Part shown: positions 23,870 through 37,540 of the stretch, piece after piece
Numbering within the stretch: the first letter of the stretch is position 1
Layout of the letters: each line of letters starts with the position of its first letter
Assembly (NCBI GenBank): GCA_022577435.1
Contig: JAKOON010000012.1
Span: forward strand, 2,691,001-2,755,000
Source: Embiotoca jacksoni
Lineage: Eukaryota > Chordata > Actinopteri > Embiotocidae
DNA: 64,000 nt
Reading direction: 5' to 3'
Program-made: the position numbers and the translations under genes
The notes under the pieces: generated by a model
Database searches by the model: none
Told to the model about the DNA's origin: nothing
Seen by the model: only the letters and a program-made list of their open reading frames with translations

Positions 23870-23945
23870 GTTTGGTAAGGTTTAGGCACAAAAACACAAC
23901 TTGTTGAAGTTCAGGAAAAGATTAGGGTTGGAGTTAAAATAGAGG
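23870..23945 (+). repeat. GGTTTAGGCACAAAAAC dispersed repeat fragment
   Basis: This short stretch (TTTGGTAAGGTTTAGGCAC, then GGAAAAGATTAGGGTTGG and AGTTAAAATA) shares order and wording with the longer copy near 39140-39215. From memory it belongs to a multi-copy percomorph repeat. Adjacent upstream sequence from about 23705 may be part of the same copy. Confidence 0.5.
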
Positions 23946-25929
23946 CATTTTGTCATCATGGGGCTCTTTTATACATCTTCATTGGGACAGACAGATATCT
24001 CTGTTTGGAAGATCAACATGCAGAACTCCTTTTCCTCAGAACCCAAGAGAGATCATGACTGACAGCTACTTGTAACTTGTATTTTGTGTGTTGTTCGTGT
24101 TGTGTTTTTTGTTGTTGAGTTGTGATACATTCATATTAAGCTATTTTTTTTTTTAGCTTTGAGCTTTTCATTTGGGCATTAATAAATTACATTGAAAATA
24201 ATGTAATTAATGAAATGTATTTAATTTCTTAAGAACATGGCAGTGCAATTTATGAGTTAGCAGGCAGCAGTGGAGTTTGTAACCCTGCACATACATTCAT
24301 CTATTGTGAGAGTGACTGCAGGCACATTATATTTTTCTTAGCGGCTGCAGATTGTGTTATTTTATATAGGGCAGGAAAAACAGACAGTGATTGACATGAG
24401 TGGAAGCAATATTGCAGAGTTAAAGCCCTTCCAAAAGTAAAATTTGATTATGCCATGATAATGTTTTTGTCTGTTTGATTGTTTTGTACTTGTATTATGA
24501 CATAATAACTTTCAACTTGATTCAATTTTATTGTTTGATGATAGCACAAAATGCAAAACTTGCTTTGAGTATAAATGCTGCAGTTTGTGGTGTTGGTTCA
24601 TGCTATATACTGTAATGCCTTTGTACAAAAAAAAAAACTTGCAATAATAACGTAGAGCATATCAACCATATTGACTTGTTTATAACCATATGCCAAAGGC
24701 AAGCGGTGTAATTTCACATTAATAATGATAATGTTTTTTAAATTTACACTTCATGATTTACCAGAAACCTCCCAAATACTGGGGTACCACAGCATACTGT
24801 GTATTTACACCACTATTACTCACGTTGTTAACCATGCAATATCATTATTCCACATTTATTTGAGTACAGTAGAACAGTAAATTATACTACAGGAGGGTTT
24901 TGAGAAGTTTCAATTGAGGCTTTGACACCTTCCACCAGAATTTACGGTTCCTCTGCATGAGGGAACACCGTTTACCACCTTTCGTTTACCACCTTCACCA
25001 CTTTTTACGTCGACAGGAGGAGAGTATTTGATACAAAGACCATAGATCTTGGGAGGAGTGTCATTTTATATCAAAGCAGAAACCTTTGTAATGTAGCTGA
25101 ACATTGAACTGAATGATTTCAAGGCTGTGGGTTGTTGCATCAACTTACATCTGAAGTAATACATTTCCAGTAAAGTGAGGATAAAATAGGGTCTTTAAAC
25201 ACTTGATAGATTATGTTAAAGCCAAATGCACCACAGCTTATCTTATATTTTATGATTATGGTATTTAAAGGGGGTGGGAGTGATTAAAGTGGGTTACAAG
25301 AAAAGGGGAGTCCTAAACACATTGCACTGTGAGCAGTCCTGGTACACATTTAATTCAGTCTTAATGTAATCTGTGTCACCACATGAAGGATTAATATAAT
25401 AGCAAGATACAGATGTTTTACTTATCAAAATTTCTTACTTTGCTGCTCTCCTATTTTCTCAACTTTCTGAATCCAACTTCTCTCTACATCATCCATGCCT
25501 CTTTGTTCTTCATCCTTCCTCTTATCCAACCTTCTACATATTCATCCTCTCATACTCAATTCGTCATTCCATTCTGCGCATACCTATCACAAGTCTCCAT
25601 CCTTCTTAAGGCACTCGAATGTCTGGGGAATCAAGTAGGCTCAGGTGACTTCTGGATGTGAATATTAATATAAATGTGGTTTGAATATGGGGATTTCTTT
25701 AGGAAGGCTGTTGTCTCTGACTGGTGGCATTCTTAAACGAATGGTTCTCGTAGAAATTTAATTGAATGAGTTAAGTAAAAACTAAAAGTTTCCGGTCAAA
25801 AGACTTCTATTTAGAAGAACTCATGTTTATTAGTTTACTCACTTTTAAATAAGAATTTGCCCCGAATTACTTCACTATCACTCAAAGCTTTGTTCTCAAA
25901 TGACTGTAGGTAGTTGCGTTAGACTTATG
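23946..25929. other. Non-coding stretch
   Basis: No supported gene or RNA. A small direct repeat (GTTTACCACCTT twice) lies at about 24969-24998. T-rich and A-rich runs occur near 24145 and 24630. Confidence 0.6.
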
Positions 25930-26210
25930 ATATGCTAGCTTTACCTCGCAGGATTGCACGGCATCTCATTTTTGTCTCATTTTGTTCCACACAGAACTTT
26001 GTCGTCTTTGCAAATTTCTGCTGTTGTTACCGTAGCATCTAATCTCACAGCGCCACACACATCTAAGCAGAGGCTGGTAGTTATACGTTCTTCTCCTTTT
26101 GATGTTTTATTGCAGTTAGAAAACAGCTTTTAGGTGTATTACTGCCACCTTTTGATGGTAGGAACGCATTACTACCAGGCACCAATAAAATCAAGGTAAA
26201 TAAGACAAGA
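25930..26210. repeat. Probable old dispersed repeat
   Basis: Phrases such as GTATTACTGCCACCTTTTGA, CTCACAGCGCCACACACATC and CAGTTAGAAAACAGCTTTTA resemble, from memory, sub-terminal parts of fish DNA transposons (the common GCGCCACCTACTGG type of wording). No terminal repeats could be defined. Confidence 0.35.
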
Positions 26211-29200
26211 CAATAGATGCTTAAACTATTTAATATTTTCATTTTTTAATACCTATTCCAATATTTGACAATCATGACCCATCCCTAATATTTATAAATG
26301 GGTTTGAAATTGAAAACTAAATACTCTAGGTTGATTTGAAAATGATACTGTGACTAAGCGGGATTTTGTAGTCATAGTGTTACGAATAAGTCATCAGAGT
26401 TAACAGTGCTATTTGTAGTTTTGCCAATGTATCATTTTAAAAAGTCAAAATGCAGAGCAAATTTCTTAGAAATAATGGAGTAGAAAATAATGCGATTACA
26501 CATGATCTAACATTGGCTTCGTAGTACACACTGTAATTCACGTTACAAGACAGAAATATCCACTAAAGGTCAAGGCGACCATAAGTAGTACTAGCAAGAC
26601 TTCGGAGGAGAAGCTGTTTGAAACTCCAATCACGCTGTGCTATAGCGGACTGCGTTCAGAAAGAGAGCAGACAATACTGTTGTTTCAGAAGATGATTTCC
26701 AATTTCCATCAGCCAAGTATGAAATCATTGTGCTGCCAATATTGCCTGCCAAGTTAGAGCGACGGAGAAACACGACAGCTAAATCTGCTGTTTGTAGTAC
26801 AAGGAATGAAATCGTCACCTTTCTGTATAGTTTAATCACAGAGATTAATTTAGAAGTCGATAGTGAAACGTCGATGGCTGGAGGAGAACAGAGCATGGGG
26901 AAACAGGCATCAAAGTCAAAAGTCTCTCAAATAATTTCCTATGCATGTTTGGCAATGCATGTCAGTGTAAAGTTGAACACCCAGTGTTTTGCTATTTAAA
27001 CTCAGTGGAACAAAGGAGGCAAACAGAAGCTGCCGGTCCTTTTCAAATGTTATGTGTGGGCTTGAGTGAAGGTTAATACTGCAAAGAACTGTGAAATATT
27101 TAATGAATGATAGGAATTTTTCATAGTGAAGCACAGTAAAGATTAAAAGAATAGGAGATCTTAACATCAGACTCCAAATCAATGCTATTCATAAATAAAA
27201 CTCTATAAATGAAACAAACTGGGGCACAATTGTTCAAAGGGGAGTGTGTTTTTCTGTGTATTTGTGTATGACGTGTGTTTGTGTGTGGAACACAGGGAGA
27301 GAGCGTACATATGTGTAACTGTGCACATGACAGGAAGGAGACAGAGGCAGAGAGATGGGAAGGGAAAGGGAGAGTCTCTGTGTGCAACCTTCTGTTAAGA
27401 TTTGGCAATGGACGATTCGCCTCATCCACTCCTATCTCGTTACTGTGACACTCCAGCCCATTAAATAGAATAGATTATTGATTTTGCTCTCTGCGCCTGC
27501 TCTGAGATTTTCCATCAGACTCAGTGCAGTAAGAGAAGTGCTGAAGAAAAGCACAAGTCATTATGTGTACTGCCACACAAGGATACATCCTTTATACAAA
27601 TGGGGAGGGTTACATGAAAAAACCTTGTCATTGCAGCAATATACTTCTCAGGGAGGCTGAGGGTTGTCATGGTGCTAATGCAGAAATTAAGTCTAAACTC
27701 CTCATGTGGTATAATGACTAGGATGGAGAGCAGGGTGACTGCAAAATGCACACGCTGTTTTTGTATCGATCTTGCGTCACAGAAAAGACAAGGTGAGCCC
27801 GTTTGATAATCGACAGAGGAGGCACTAAGAAAAATCCCTGTTCATCATCAGACTTGGATATTGAGTGATGACATCACATCCCCAGGTGCCCATCACAAGA
27901 CTGTTCACCTGGCTTTGCTCTCCATGAGAAGCCGCATTGATTTATTACTCTTATTCAGCTTCTGTTCTTGTCACTGAATATTTTGTCATCATCTGTCTCT
28001 AATGCTTTTGACCGCCAGATGCTCCATATACTGCTGCAATGCTCAGTAAGACTATCATTATTCAACGTTAATGTACTCTATGTGTACATTTCTTCGCTGT
28101 TAAGTGAGAGTGTCACTGATATAACCTTACTTTTACATTTCACACTACTATATTACAGATAAAATGATTAGCCAATTAATCCATCATCAAAAAATGAATT
28201 GAAGCCATTTTGACATTTGACAGTTTTATTTCAAGCAAAAAGCATAATTTTTCATCAATCGAGCTTTTCAAGTGTGTTGATTTGATGGTGATCATGGTGA
28301 CCTTTTTTCTTGGTCACATATATTAGAAAACATTTTTTTTTTTTTAATTTTTTGGCAGTTGAACAATACAAAATAATAAATTACCAAACATGATTATGAA
28401 ATGTATAAAAAACATTGCAAAAAAAAAATTATAAAATTAAACAGAAGGAAGAGGTAACACTATCTTATCTAAGATGTTATTGTCTTTCTGGCTTTGAGTT
28501 CTGGTGAAACGCGTGTATAATTGAACAGGAAGGTGAATTATTCAAAAACTGGTCAATAAGTGCTGTGATTACTGAAACGCTGTGGATCGAATCAAAACCA
28601 TGGAACCTAGTCTCAGAATAAAATGATTATATTATTGTTAAATATGATGTGTGGGAGCTCCTTTAGTCTGTTTTTAATGTGGGTGGCAGCCAAATTCTTG
28701 AAATAAGTCAAACTAAATCAGCGGGGGATTTGCAACAGATTTGCGTCGTTAAACAAAAAGTGACTATTTTATGCTTAACAGAATAACATTCAAATTTCTG
28801 TATTGTTGAGTTGCAGGCATTTGGGTCTGTGTGGCATTAGCATGCTGAGAACGAGATCCAGAGAGCAGCTGGTGCAGTGCAGCAGTAGCAAACAAGGACA
28901 CACACTGTCATTGATGTGAAGCACCTGAAATCAGGACCAGCCAATTTCATACAAGAACAGAACCACAGTACCAGCAGCTTCACACATGCACTTAACCAAA
29001 CCAAAACAACAAACAAGCTAGCAATGAGGACCGGCTAAAAAAAAAAAAATTCAGAATCAGATACAGAATTTAAACTCTAGCCATAACATTTTTACACATT
29101 ACCCAACAATTGAGTAGTCAAGACAGTAATCTTATCTGACTTTGTGCCTGAAAAATGTTCATTTAAAATCTGGCTCGCAAATGTCGAGGATGAAATACAA

Positions 29201-30632
29201 TGAGTTGAACTGACAAATAAAATGAAAAAAAAAAAAAAAAAAGCTAACTGATACAATCTTAGAAACCTAACATTTGTTTAAATTCAAGAATTTCAATTAT
29301 ACTTCTCTATATTTTTTTCTTTATTAGTTGATATTATTATATTTTACATAGAATGTCTTGCAAGTGTAAAATGTTAAATAAACCAACCATTTCTTTCTTA
29401 CACATTAACACGTGTCGAGGGTTTAAACTGCTGCAGCTGTTTCTTTCTGTACAGACTCCATGCACCACCATGCAGGTGGTGCAGGTGGCGAGTGTGAATC
29501 TTACAATGTAAATCTGCCGCCTGCAAACATGAATGAATGAGTGGATCTTGCTTCTATGCTTGTGAGTGAGTAACAAGCATAGACTTAGGATCATTCGAGT
29601 GCAATACCACCGACGGCCTGACTAGAGTACTGACCAATGTCAGTTGGTTTGTAGATGTGGAGTTACACTGTGAGGATTTTGTTCTAAATTTCTGACACTT
29701 GCAACAACACTGTTGTGAATTTCATTAATGAAAAGACAAAATTATCCAGTCAAGCGCATAGTATGATTTCTGCATGGAAAGGTGCATATCTGATCAATGC
29801 CATTCATTAACCTGGCCGGTTTTAATCAGCACACTGCAAGCACCCGATGAGCAGGTTGGCGCTGACAGCTGCAGTTACCTGGTGGTTCTGCTCCTGTCTC
29901 ATTGGCAGAGAGGATTGCTGCGTTGATTACCCATAATTTACAAAATAAACAGGACTCAAATTGCTGACATTTGTCAATGACAGACTGATTTCTGCTCTCC
30001 CCAATTGGAATGCTCTTTATCGACATTTGGAGGAAACAGGATATGTCTTATCAGTCCCTCTATGATTTCGCAGAGTTTTTGTTGTGATTGTTGCGATCAA
30101 AAATGCTTTAATTATGTGGCGGATTAAAAAAAATATTCCGATGTCATTTGTAGCGTTTTAAGTGAATTTTTTGCATAAAATTGTGGGAATTAGAAAAAAT
30201 TGCAAGTTAAGATAGAAAAAGGCTATTTTTTTTAAGCACTACCCGATGAAGGAATAAATATGTAATAACTTCCTGTAGTAATAATGATGCTGCACATCAC
30301 CCAAATATTTTAGTTCTAATCTTTTTATTTATTGAATTTAGAAAACCATGGGGCTAAAAACTACAAAAAAGTCCTAAAAGTAATGCAGCTTTCCAGAACA
30401 GACCGTTTGTGACTGTAATATAGAAACAACGACTATATCAGCTGTCAAAATAAGAACTTTAGATGCTGTTTAATTAATATGAATTCAACACATACTGCCT
30501 ACTGTATTCACAAAAACAGTGCAGACTGTTACAAGCGGAAGTGTGTATACATTTTCTGTAGTATACAGTAACATGTAATCACTTCCATTGATAATAAGCA
30601 TTTCACCAGATTATTTTATTGTGAAGGCCACA

Positions 30633-30665
30633 TTTTCCGCTTGTTCCGTTTTTTCCGCTTGTTCC
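30633..30665 (+). repeat. Two-copy 18-bp direct repeat
   Basis: TTTTCCGCTTGTTCC occurs at 30633-30647 and again at 30651-30665, an 18-bp period. Confidence 0.9.
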
Positions 30666-31651
30666 ATTTTCCTCTTAAACTAATGTTTATGTATATGATA
30701 ATCCTCTAACATTTTCTTCCAACACCAAATAGACTTGAGTGTTCATCGTATAGCAAGTGGCAAAAAACCTGGATGATTAATTCCCAAGACGTATATGTAC
30801 TAAACCAAAGGATGATCCAATATTTTCAATTTAATAATCCTGGTCAGTCAAACTCCAACAAAACCACCTTGAATTGAACATGATCTGTCGTATAACATTT
30901 CGTTTGCTCATTTTGATTTCACGTGTTGGCACTGAATGTATTTGAACGACAATCTGCAACAGTGAAGTTAACAAGTTACATGAAAGTTTGTCTGTGGTTC
31001 GAGGGATTCTTGACTGATCTTGCAAATCAAGCTACCTTGCAAGGTATCATACATTATATACGATAAGATGTTTTTTTTTTTATATAATTAAGGTATGTAA
31101 AACATAGTACTACTCAAACCTTCCACCTATGAATAAATTAATGACCTCTCTCCTCTATTCATCACCTTCTCCTCTGACTTTACATCAATACATCTGTTGT
31201 AAACTATCTCTGCGCCATTGTGACCTGATTTCTGTTCATTAGCTTGCACTTTCCCTTCCTTCAGCATCGGGACGGTGGAGTCCTCTCCCTTCACTGACTT
31301 GTCTGATAGGATTTAGCCCCCACTATGCTGATGCAATCTGGGCAGCACAGCAGCTGTGATTCTGGACCTGTCTCCTGGTGATATATAGCACATCCCTCCA
31401 TCCTCAGTGGTCAAACACCAACTAGTCAGCATTCTGGTGGTGATATTGCCACTGTCCTTACACCGACATACTGAATAAAAGCAAGGACTGTGCCGCTCAT
31501 CAAATGTCAACAACAGAAGCTCCGCCAACAGTCGTTATCAGCTTTGGAGGAAGTTTGCGCTAGAGACAATTTAAGAAATAACATAAATAAAAAAGCACAC
31601 ACACTATGCAAGTAAATATGGATCTGGAGCAGCATTGAGTGTGTTTTTTCT

Positions 31652-31677
<26 letters not shown>
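31652..31677. repeat. (TG)n microsatellite
   Basis: Thirteen uninterrupted TG units are followed by CGTGTGAG. The minus-strand His-Thr frames that cross it are artefacts. Confidence 0.95.
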
Positions 31678-31682
<5 letters not shown>

Positions 31683-32441
31683 GAGTTAAAAGAAGAGAAA
31701 GGGAGAGTGTGAGAAAGGAAGCAAGAGTGGAGAACAAGACAGAGAACTGAAAAATAGAGGGAGTCATTATGCAAGCTACAATATCCTGACCACAAGCAAT
31801 TCCTGCACAACTGTATGACAAGCATTGCAAAGTGTAAGGTGATAGATTTTTCATGGCAGCATTTCACTTTTTCTTCTCTGTTCCACTGCCACTTCCAGGG
31901 GTTGCAAACCAGCCTGACTCATTTTTTACGGTGCAAATCCCCTAAGGAAAGCCTGTGGTCTGCCTCTGGCTTATAGTGAAATGCCACCAGTAGTGAGTGC
32001 TACAGCCTCACATTCAGCTTCCAGGCATTACAGCTACAAAGCCCAGCAAAGCATCCCAGAGGCTTGGGATTGAGGAAATAATGTTAGCTACTCGCACACT
32101 CTACCACTACCAGCAAAACCAGCAGGTCACATTTGTCAGTAATATGGGAATAGTGTTTGTACATCAGCTCTGAGTGCCAAGAGTGCAAAGAAGTGGATAT
32201 AATGTGTTTAAATATGAACATCCTGACATCCTCTCCTCTCAAAACACATTTAAACCTTTTTTACTGATATATCTTGACACTTCCGGCTCAGCCATTATAG
32301 AATGGGGTTCTTAAATACAAATAGTCAAGATGGTGTGCAAGCAGTTGCCTTTTTAGGAAATAGGGAATTTGACTTCATACCAAATTCACAACTCTAAGAG
32401 TCCCTTGTTGATTAAATGTCATAGCAATAATGTGTCAGATT

Positions 32442-32455
32442 GGGGGGGGGGGGGG
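32442..32455 (+). repeat. G14 homopolymer
   Basis: Fourteen consecutive G lie in AT-rich surroundings. The run can form a quadruplex, and its length is likely to vary between individuals or sequencing reads. Confidence 0.95.
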
Positions 32456-35400
32456 ATTAATAAGGAATTCAGAATTCACTTAAACTGTAATAGTGGTGGA
32501 ATACAATGCAGAATTGCACTTAATACAATCAATTTAACATTCATAATGCTTGAGGATTATCTAACACCAGATACAACCATTATAAATAGTGAACCAACTA
32601 TGTTAGCCAAAATATGCTTTTTACCATGTCATTCAAATTATTGCTGATTTTCTCTTAAATGAAGAGAAAATATTTAACAATGTGTATGCTTTTTTTTTAA
32701 AGATCAATCAAAAAGTTGTCATGAATTACAATTATGAACAAAAACTCCAAATAGGCTTTATTTTCATATAATTGCAGGCTTTCCTCTTGCAGGTTTGTGG
32801 ATTCCACATTATGCATATTATGACAGCGCTTGCTGTGTCCTGACAACTTGACAAATGTCGGGGAAACACGCTGATTTGATGATGTGTTTTCTATCTAATT
32901 ATTGCTGAGAGTCAAAAATGTGTTTAAAGATTCTTCCCGGTCATTTGTCAAACAAGTGAGGGCCTTTACAAGAACCTACAGAACAAGGATATATTAATAC
33001 ATGACATGCAGGCTTAGAGAAATTACTTTTCAAACATGAAACATTCCTACTGAATAAATACAAGTCTAGATCTCTAGTGAAGAGTCAGGGAAACTACTCT
33101 ACAGGCGACAATTATCATTCATAATGTTGTAATGTTTTTAATGAAAAGACCCTTCTGAATAACTGTATGAGAGCATTTAATGTGAAAGCAAAGTGAGAAA
33201 CACAAATATGCTGTCTTTTCCATTGCATGCAGAGAGCTACGCCTGGGAGGCAGAGTGGAAATGAGCTGGTGCGTTACTTGGGCCAGGTCAAATAGTTTGA
33301 GGTGATGAATGACTGCAACGGTTCAATTAATGGAGAGACACAATGAAGCTGGAAGAGACCAGACATATTGACTTTTAACTCAAAACCGCCCACAGAAAGA
33401 GATTTTCTTTTAGCCGACCACCATTTTTCAATTACAAAGGATGTAAAAGTTTAAATGATTACATAATATACGGAGCTCTGTTTGACATTACTTTTACAAC
33501 TCTGCATAAAGTCCTAGATTGGATCCACATAAAAGTGGTGACATCTTTATAAAATGATCACCACCAGTGATTAAATATGACTAATTTGGAGAATTTACAG
33601 TCATATTATAAGTGTCAAGGGACTATCATTTTCATTTTCATTGCTTTTTGACTCAGGTAATTATTTTACAGTGAATCTCCGATTATTAAAAATTTACTGT
33701 TTAAAAATTTGGAGCTTGTTGACACAAATAGGGACATACGGTGGTCAGAAAGCTGCATCTAAGGGGAATATACCACAATCATTTCCACTCCTGTACTACA
33801 ACATGAGACAGTGGCCATCCACACTGCTACACCACATACACAATGTTGCAGCTAATATATGCAAATACAACCCAGAACCACATTCAAACTCTATCTCTGG
33901 GGGAAGCCTTTCTTCCATGACCTTGATCAGGTCACTAATGCCTGCACACTGGCAACATCCAATCTCCTTCCCAGCTGAAGTCATAACGTACAGTCCACTG
34001 GAAATTATTCTCATGGTAAAGGGGGAACACAAATGTTTACTACTTCCATTTAATGATGTATCCAATACAAGGTGCTGTTCATTAATGCTTGAAAGGAAAA
34101 GGTAATTACTAGTGTTAGGGGACAATAACATGCTGTTTACAGGAAAATGACAAGAAACACTATGGAGAGTATTCCAAGTAATTAAAATGCCAATTTCTAT
34201 TGTTAGGTTTTAGTGTCTGTCAGTATACCATATCAGCTTTTTTTTTTTTATTTTATTTTTTTTATTTTATGAAAATAGGCTTGGGCAGTATTTATTTTTA
34301 CATAAATTAACATGACAACATTTTCTAGGGTACAGCAAACATTATGTGAGGCATTTGTGAAAAAAAATTATCAACTTCAATTTATTGATGCATGTATACC
34401 CTACAGTCTTGTCTAATACCAAGTACTTGGTCTTGCTAGGACGAACAGCTTTTGAACTATTATGCTTCTGTACTGTGATTAAAGCAAAACGCCGGTAACA
34501 GCATTGTAATAATTCATTTAATTTTCAATATTACTTTTCCATCAATAAAGGCATACTTTAAAAACATCAATGTTTTACATAACTTTGTCATTTACATATT
34601 TACAGCTTGGAGGCTTTGAGGAGTGACTGTGTTCCCTGCTGTGCTTAATGTTTGTTCAGATGCTGCACTTGAAGCACACATGCTGAGGTACAGTATTTCA
34701 TAAGCGCCAAAGTATACTTCGATATCATGAACAACAAGTAACATCTCAAGATAACTTGTAAATTGCGGATTTATATTGTATTAGATCCATTGTGTCATCT
34801 AACTGCATGACCAAGTAAAATCAATAGTACCTTCAGATAATACCTAGGCCCTTCATTCCCTCTATGAGACCACAGCGTCTTTAGATAGTTTCATCATCTG
34901 TGCTTAATATGCAAAGCTTTCTGTTCTGCTCACTGAGGAAGCAATTATGCAAAGAAATTGAACAAATGACATGGCATTTTCAAATACAAAGCTCGATCCT
35001 GATGGGATGTCGTTTTCTTTCATTTCTAACAAAGTGTATAGATCCACGCTACTAAAATTACATGTATAGAGGAGCGAACAAATGCCAGCACTGAGGTGGA
35101 ATTACATAGTTGCCGTTGTTTGATTATGGTGAGTAAACTGTCAAGCTGAGAAAGACATAATTCCTGAATCCCGTGAAGAGGGGCCTCTTGACGCCAGTAA
35201 TATTGTAATGCTGGAGTAACTGTTCAGTTTGCTCGCTGTTTTCTAAAGCTGTAAGCTGGAACATGCACACATTCCTATTTGCTACCTGAAAGGCAGCCAT
35301 ATTCTTAATATCCATATTAATCTATTGTATACGCAACAACCTTTGTTAACAAATAAATGAATGGTATATTCGAGAGAAAAAAATCGAATTGTGCAATTCA

Positions 35401-35499
35401 AAAATTAATGACACTGCAAACCAGAATCCCCTTGCAGCTGTTAATGGGAAACCCTATAATGACACACAATAGGAATATGTATATATGTAGTTCTAGATT

Positions 35500-35760
35500 C
35501 TATACAACCTGCATAAGTAGCAGCCATATCGATGCCAGATGTTCCCTAGAGCTACGACAGAATGTGCTCTGGCAGTTGGTCTAAATTCCCTCTCATCACG
35601 TCTCCCCTCCCTCCTGCCTGCCTCCTCATTGACAGTCGTGTCACATTCGAAACAATCCTCAGGCAATAATTGCCATAAACAAAAAAACCCTGTTTATCTG
35701 GTCGGAACAGCAGTCCCAATGAATACACGTTACCATGGGGAGTGAGGGGAAAAAAGAGGG
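35500..35760. promoter_or_regulatory. Candidate conserved non-coding element
   Basis: Higher-complexity sequence holds a TALE/MEIS-type TTGACAG (35629-35635), a SOX-type AACAAT (35651-35656) and a 13-bp palindrome with one central base, GGCAATAATTGCC (35662-35674), containing homeodomain-type ATTG cores. The dense mix is typical of developmental enhancers, but conservation cannot be tested here. Confidence 0.28.
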
Positions 35761-36487
35761 AAGAATGAAACCTTGATATTCATACAAAAGAATGAAATCA
35801 ATTTGAACCAAATACATATCTCCCTTTTCTCTCTCCTCTGTTTAGCTTCTTTGATGTTTTTGGGTAAAAAATAATGGTTCCCGCACTTTTGAATGTACAG
35901 GCAGCACACCCTGGCTGCTTGATAATTAAAGATAGGCTTGGCACTGGCTTTATCAGTACCTGGGTAAGCTGTTTCCTAATTATGTGGGGAGAGATAGAAA
36001 CCCGGCATTGCACCTACAATGTAAGAAGAACAGAAATGTTCTTAGTCTGGTAAGTGAGGCCTCTGATAGTCCACAATATGTCAATATTATATCTCATGGT
36101 ATTAATGTGTGTATGAAGGGTTAGCTATGGCTAAACACCATAGCGCTATTAGCCGAAATAAGAGCTGCATATGAAGATTGGTGTCTGTCTGTGGTTAGGA
36201 GAATGTGTCAGTGGATCATAATGCTATGCCAGTTGAAGAGCTGAGGCAGTTGCAGGTGAAAAAAAACAAAAAACAGTCAAATATGTTATAGCAATTTAAG
36301 AGGAAATGAATCATATTCTGGTAGGCTATGTTTTTATTAGGTGTGCACAATTCTGACATGATAACAGCACCCATACAGAGCTTTATTGGCCTTGACTTGA
36401 CCTATCCACTTCAAATAGTTTCTTTTCTATAATAGGATTCAGTGTTTCTACTATTCAATCAGTCACAGCAGACTGCTCTTTTGTAAC

Positions 36488-37112
36488 CAGTGTTGGGAAG
36501 GTTACTTTTGAAATGTAACGGGTTACAGTTTACTAGTTACCCTGTTGGAAATGTAGTATTACAATTTTAATTACATCATCAAAATAATGTAACTAATTAT
36601 ATTTGATTACCTTTCTAATAAATATTTTTAAAAATGGGCAATAAAGCTATAGCGTCATAAAAAAAAATAGATGTAAACTAGTCCGTGTAAAGCTCCCAAC
36701 AGTACTCAACAGTGATTACTGTCAAACAAATTAAAAGCTTTTCAATATAACTTGAATGAAGAGCTTTTGATTTTAAAGCATAACCACCAAAACAAATTAC
36801 AACAAGATCACAACTGACGGCTGTAAAGACAAATGTTCCCTTAACCTTAAACCAAGTCTACATTCACAGCAATTTCATGCTGAGTGATGATAGAACTATC
36901 AACAGGGCCTGGGACTGTCCGCAGTTTTTTGACACCGCTTCCTGAATGACTCTTTTTAAATATCTTTTCATGTTATCCAATTACATGGCCAAATGCCCTC
37001 GTGTGGTTATTTAGAGCAATGCTTTGATATGACTGGCAGACAAGAGGCCGTGTGAGTTCCAACAAGAGAACCAGTCAAAAACAAAGCTCAAAATTACTCC
37101 CTAACACTATCA
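36488..37112 (+). mobile_element. hAT-like element, degraded
   Basis: The left end CAGTGTTGGGAAGGTTACTT (36488 on), followed by alternating GTAAC/GTTAC words to about 36630, closely matches, from memory, the start of an abundant fish hAT-type repeat. The likely right end near 37100-37112 (CTCCCTAACACTA) is only a rough inverted match. No clear 8-bp target duplication was found, so the right limit is uncertain. No transposase frame survives. Confidence 0.55.
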
Positions 37113-37324
37113 GGCCATATCTGGCCTCATGTTACATTACATAAAAATGGCTCCAAAGAGTTCCACACAGGGAGGTACACCAATTTTTATTTATGAAAAA
37201 GGAGGCCATCAGTACAGAATCTGTACTCAGTATCAGCAGATGATATGTAAAGGTTTCTGAACCTGTAGTGGGTGCGAAAAAGTAGCACTAGTGTATCCCC
37301 AGTTTTTATAGAGTTGTTGTTTTA

Positions 37325-37540
37325 ATTATTCAAAATACTGTTTATCCATCTCTTCAGGGTCTCAAAAGGGCCTTAACCTGTCCTCGCACACATGGCTGAC
37401 CTGTCCAAAAGCACATCTGGACAGTGTGTCATTGAAAAATGTTGTCAGGCAACCAAAGTCACAGATATCGATATAAACCTGCATGTCTTTAGACTATGGT
37501 GAGGCAGAAAAAACACGTGTGGGGATAAACTGGTGGATAG
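37325..37540 (+). repeat. Highly decayed LINE/SINE-type fish repeat
   Basis: TTATCCATCTCTTCAGGGTC, then GGACAG and GTCAGGCAACC, then GCATGTCTTTAGACTATGG follow, in the same order, the landmarks of a common fish repeat (TTATCC...CAGGGTC...GCATGTCTTTGGACTGTGGG). The copy is strongly diverged. The family name is left open. Confidence 0.5.

Larger units (their letters stand above)
26211..36487. other. Long non-coding stretch, mostly unique
   Basis: No supported gene. The largest frame in the window (33641-34105, plus, 154 codons) matches no family I know and has a partly overlapping 111-codon frame opposite. Contents include A18 at 29225-29242, a 9-bp inverted repeat TGCACCACC/GGTGGTGCA at 29461-29483, a two-copy 18-bp repeat (30633-30665), a TG microsatellite (31652-31677), G14 (32442-32455), a T-rich tract (34237-34269), a candidate conserved block at 35500-35760, and a 7-bp inverted repeat GCTATGG/CCATAGC at 36124-36144. 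Confidence 0.5.

Noticed and set aside
33641..34105. 154-codon plus-strand open frame, the longest in the window
   Set aside because: The product has no recognisable domain, the opposite strand is open too over much of it, and no promoter or partner exon is seen. Expected by chance in 64 kb.
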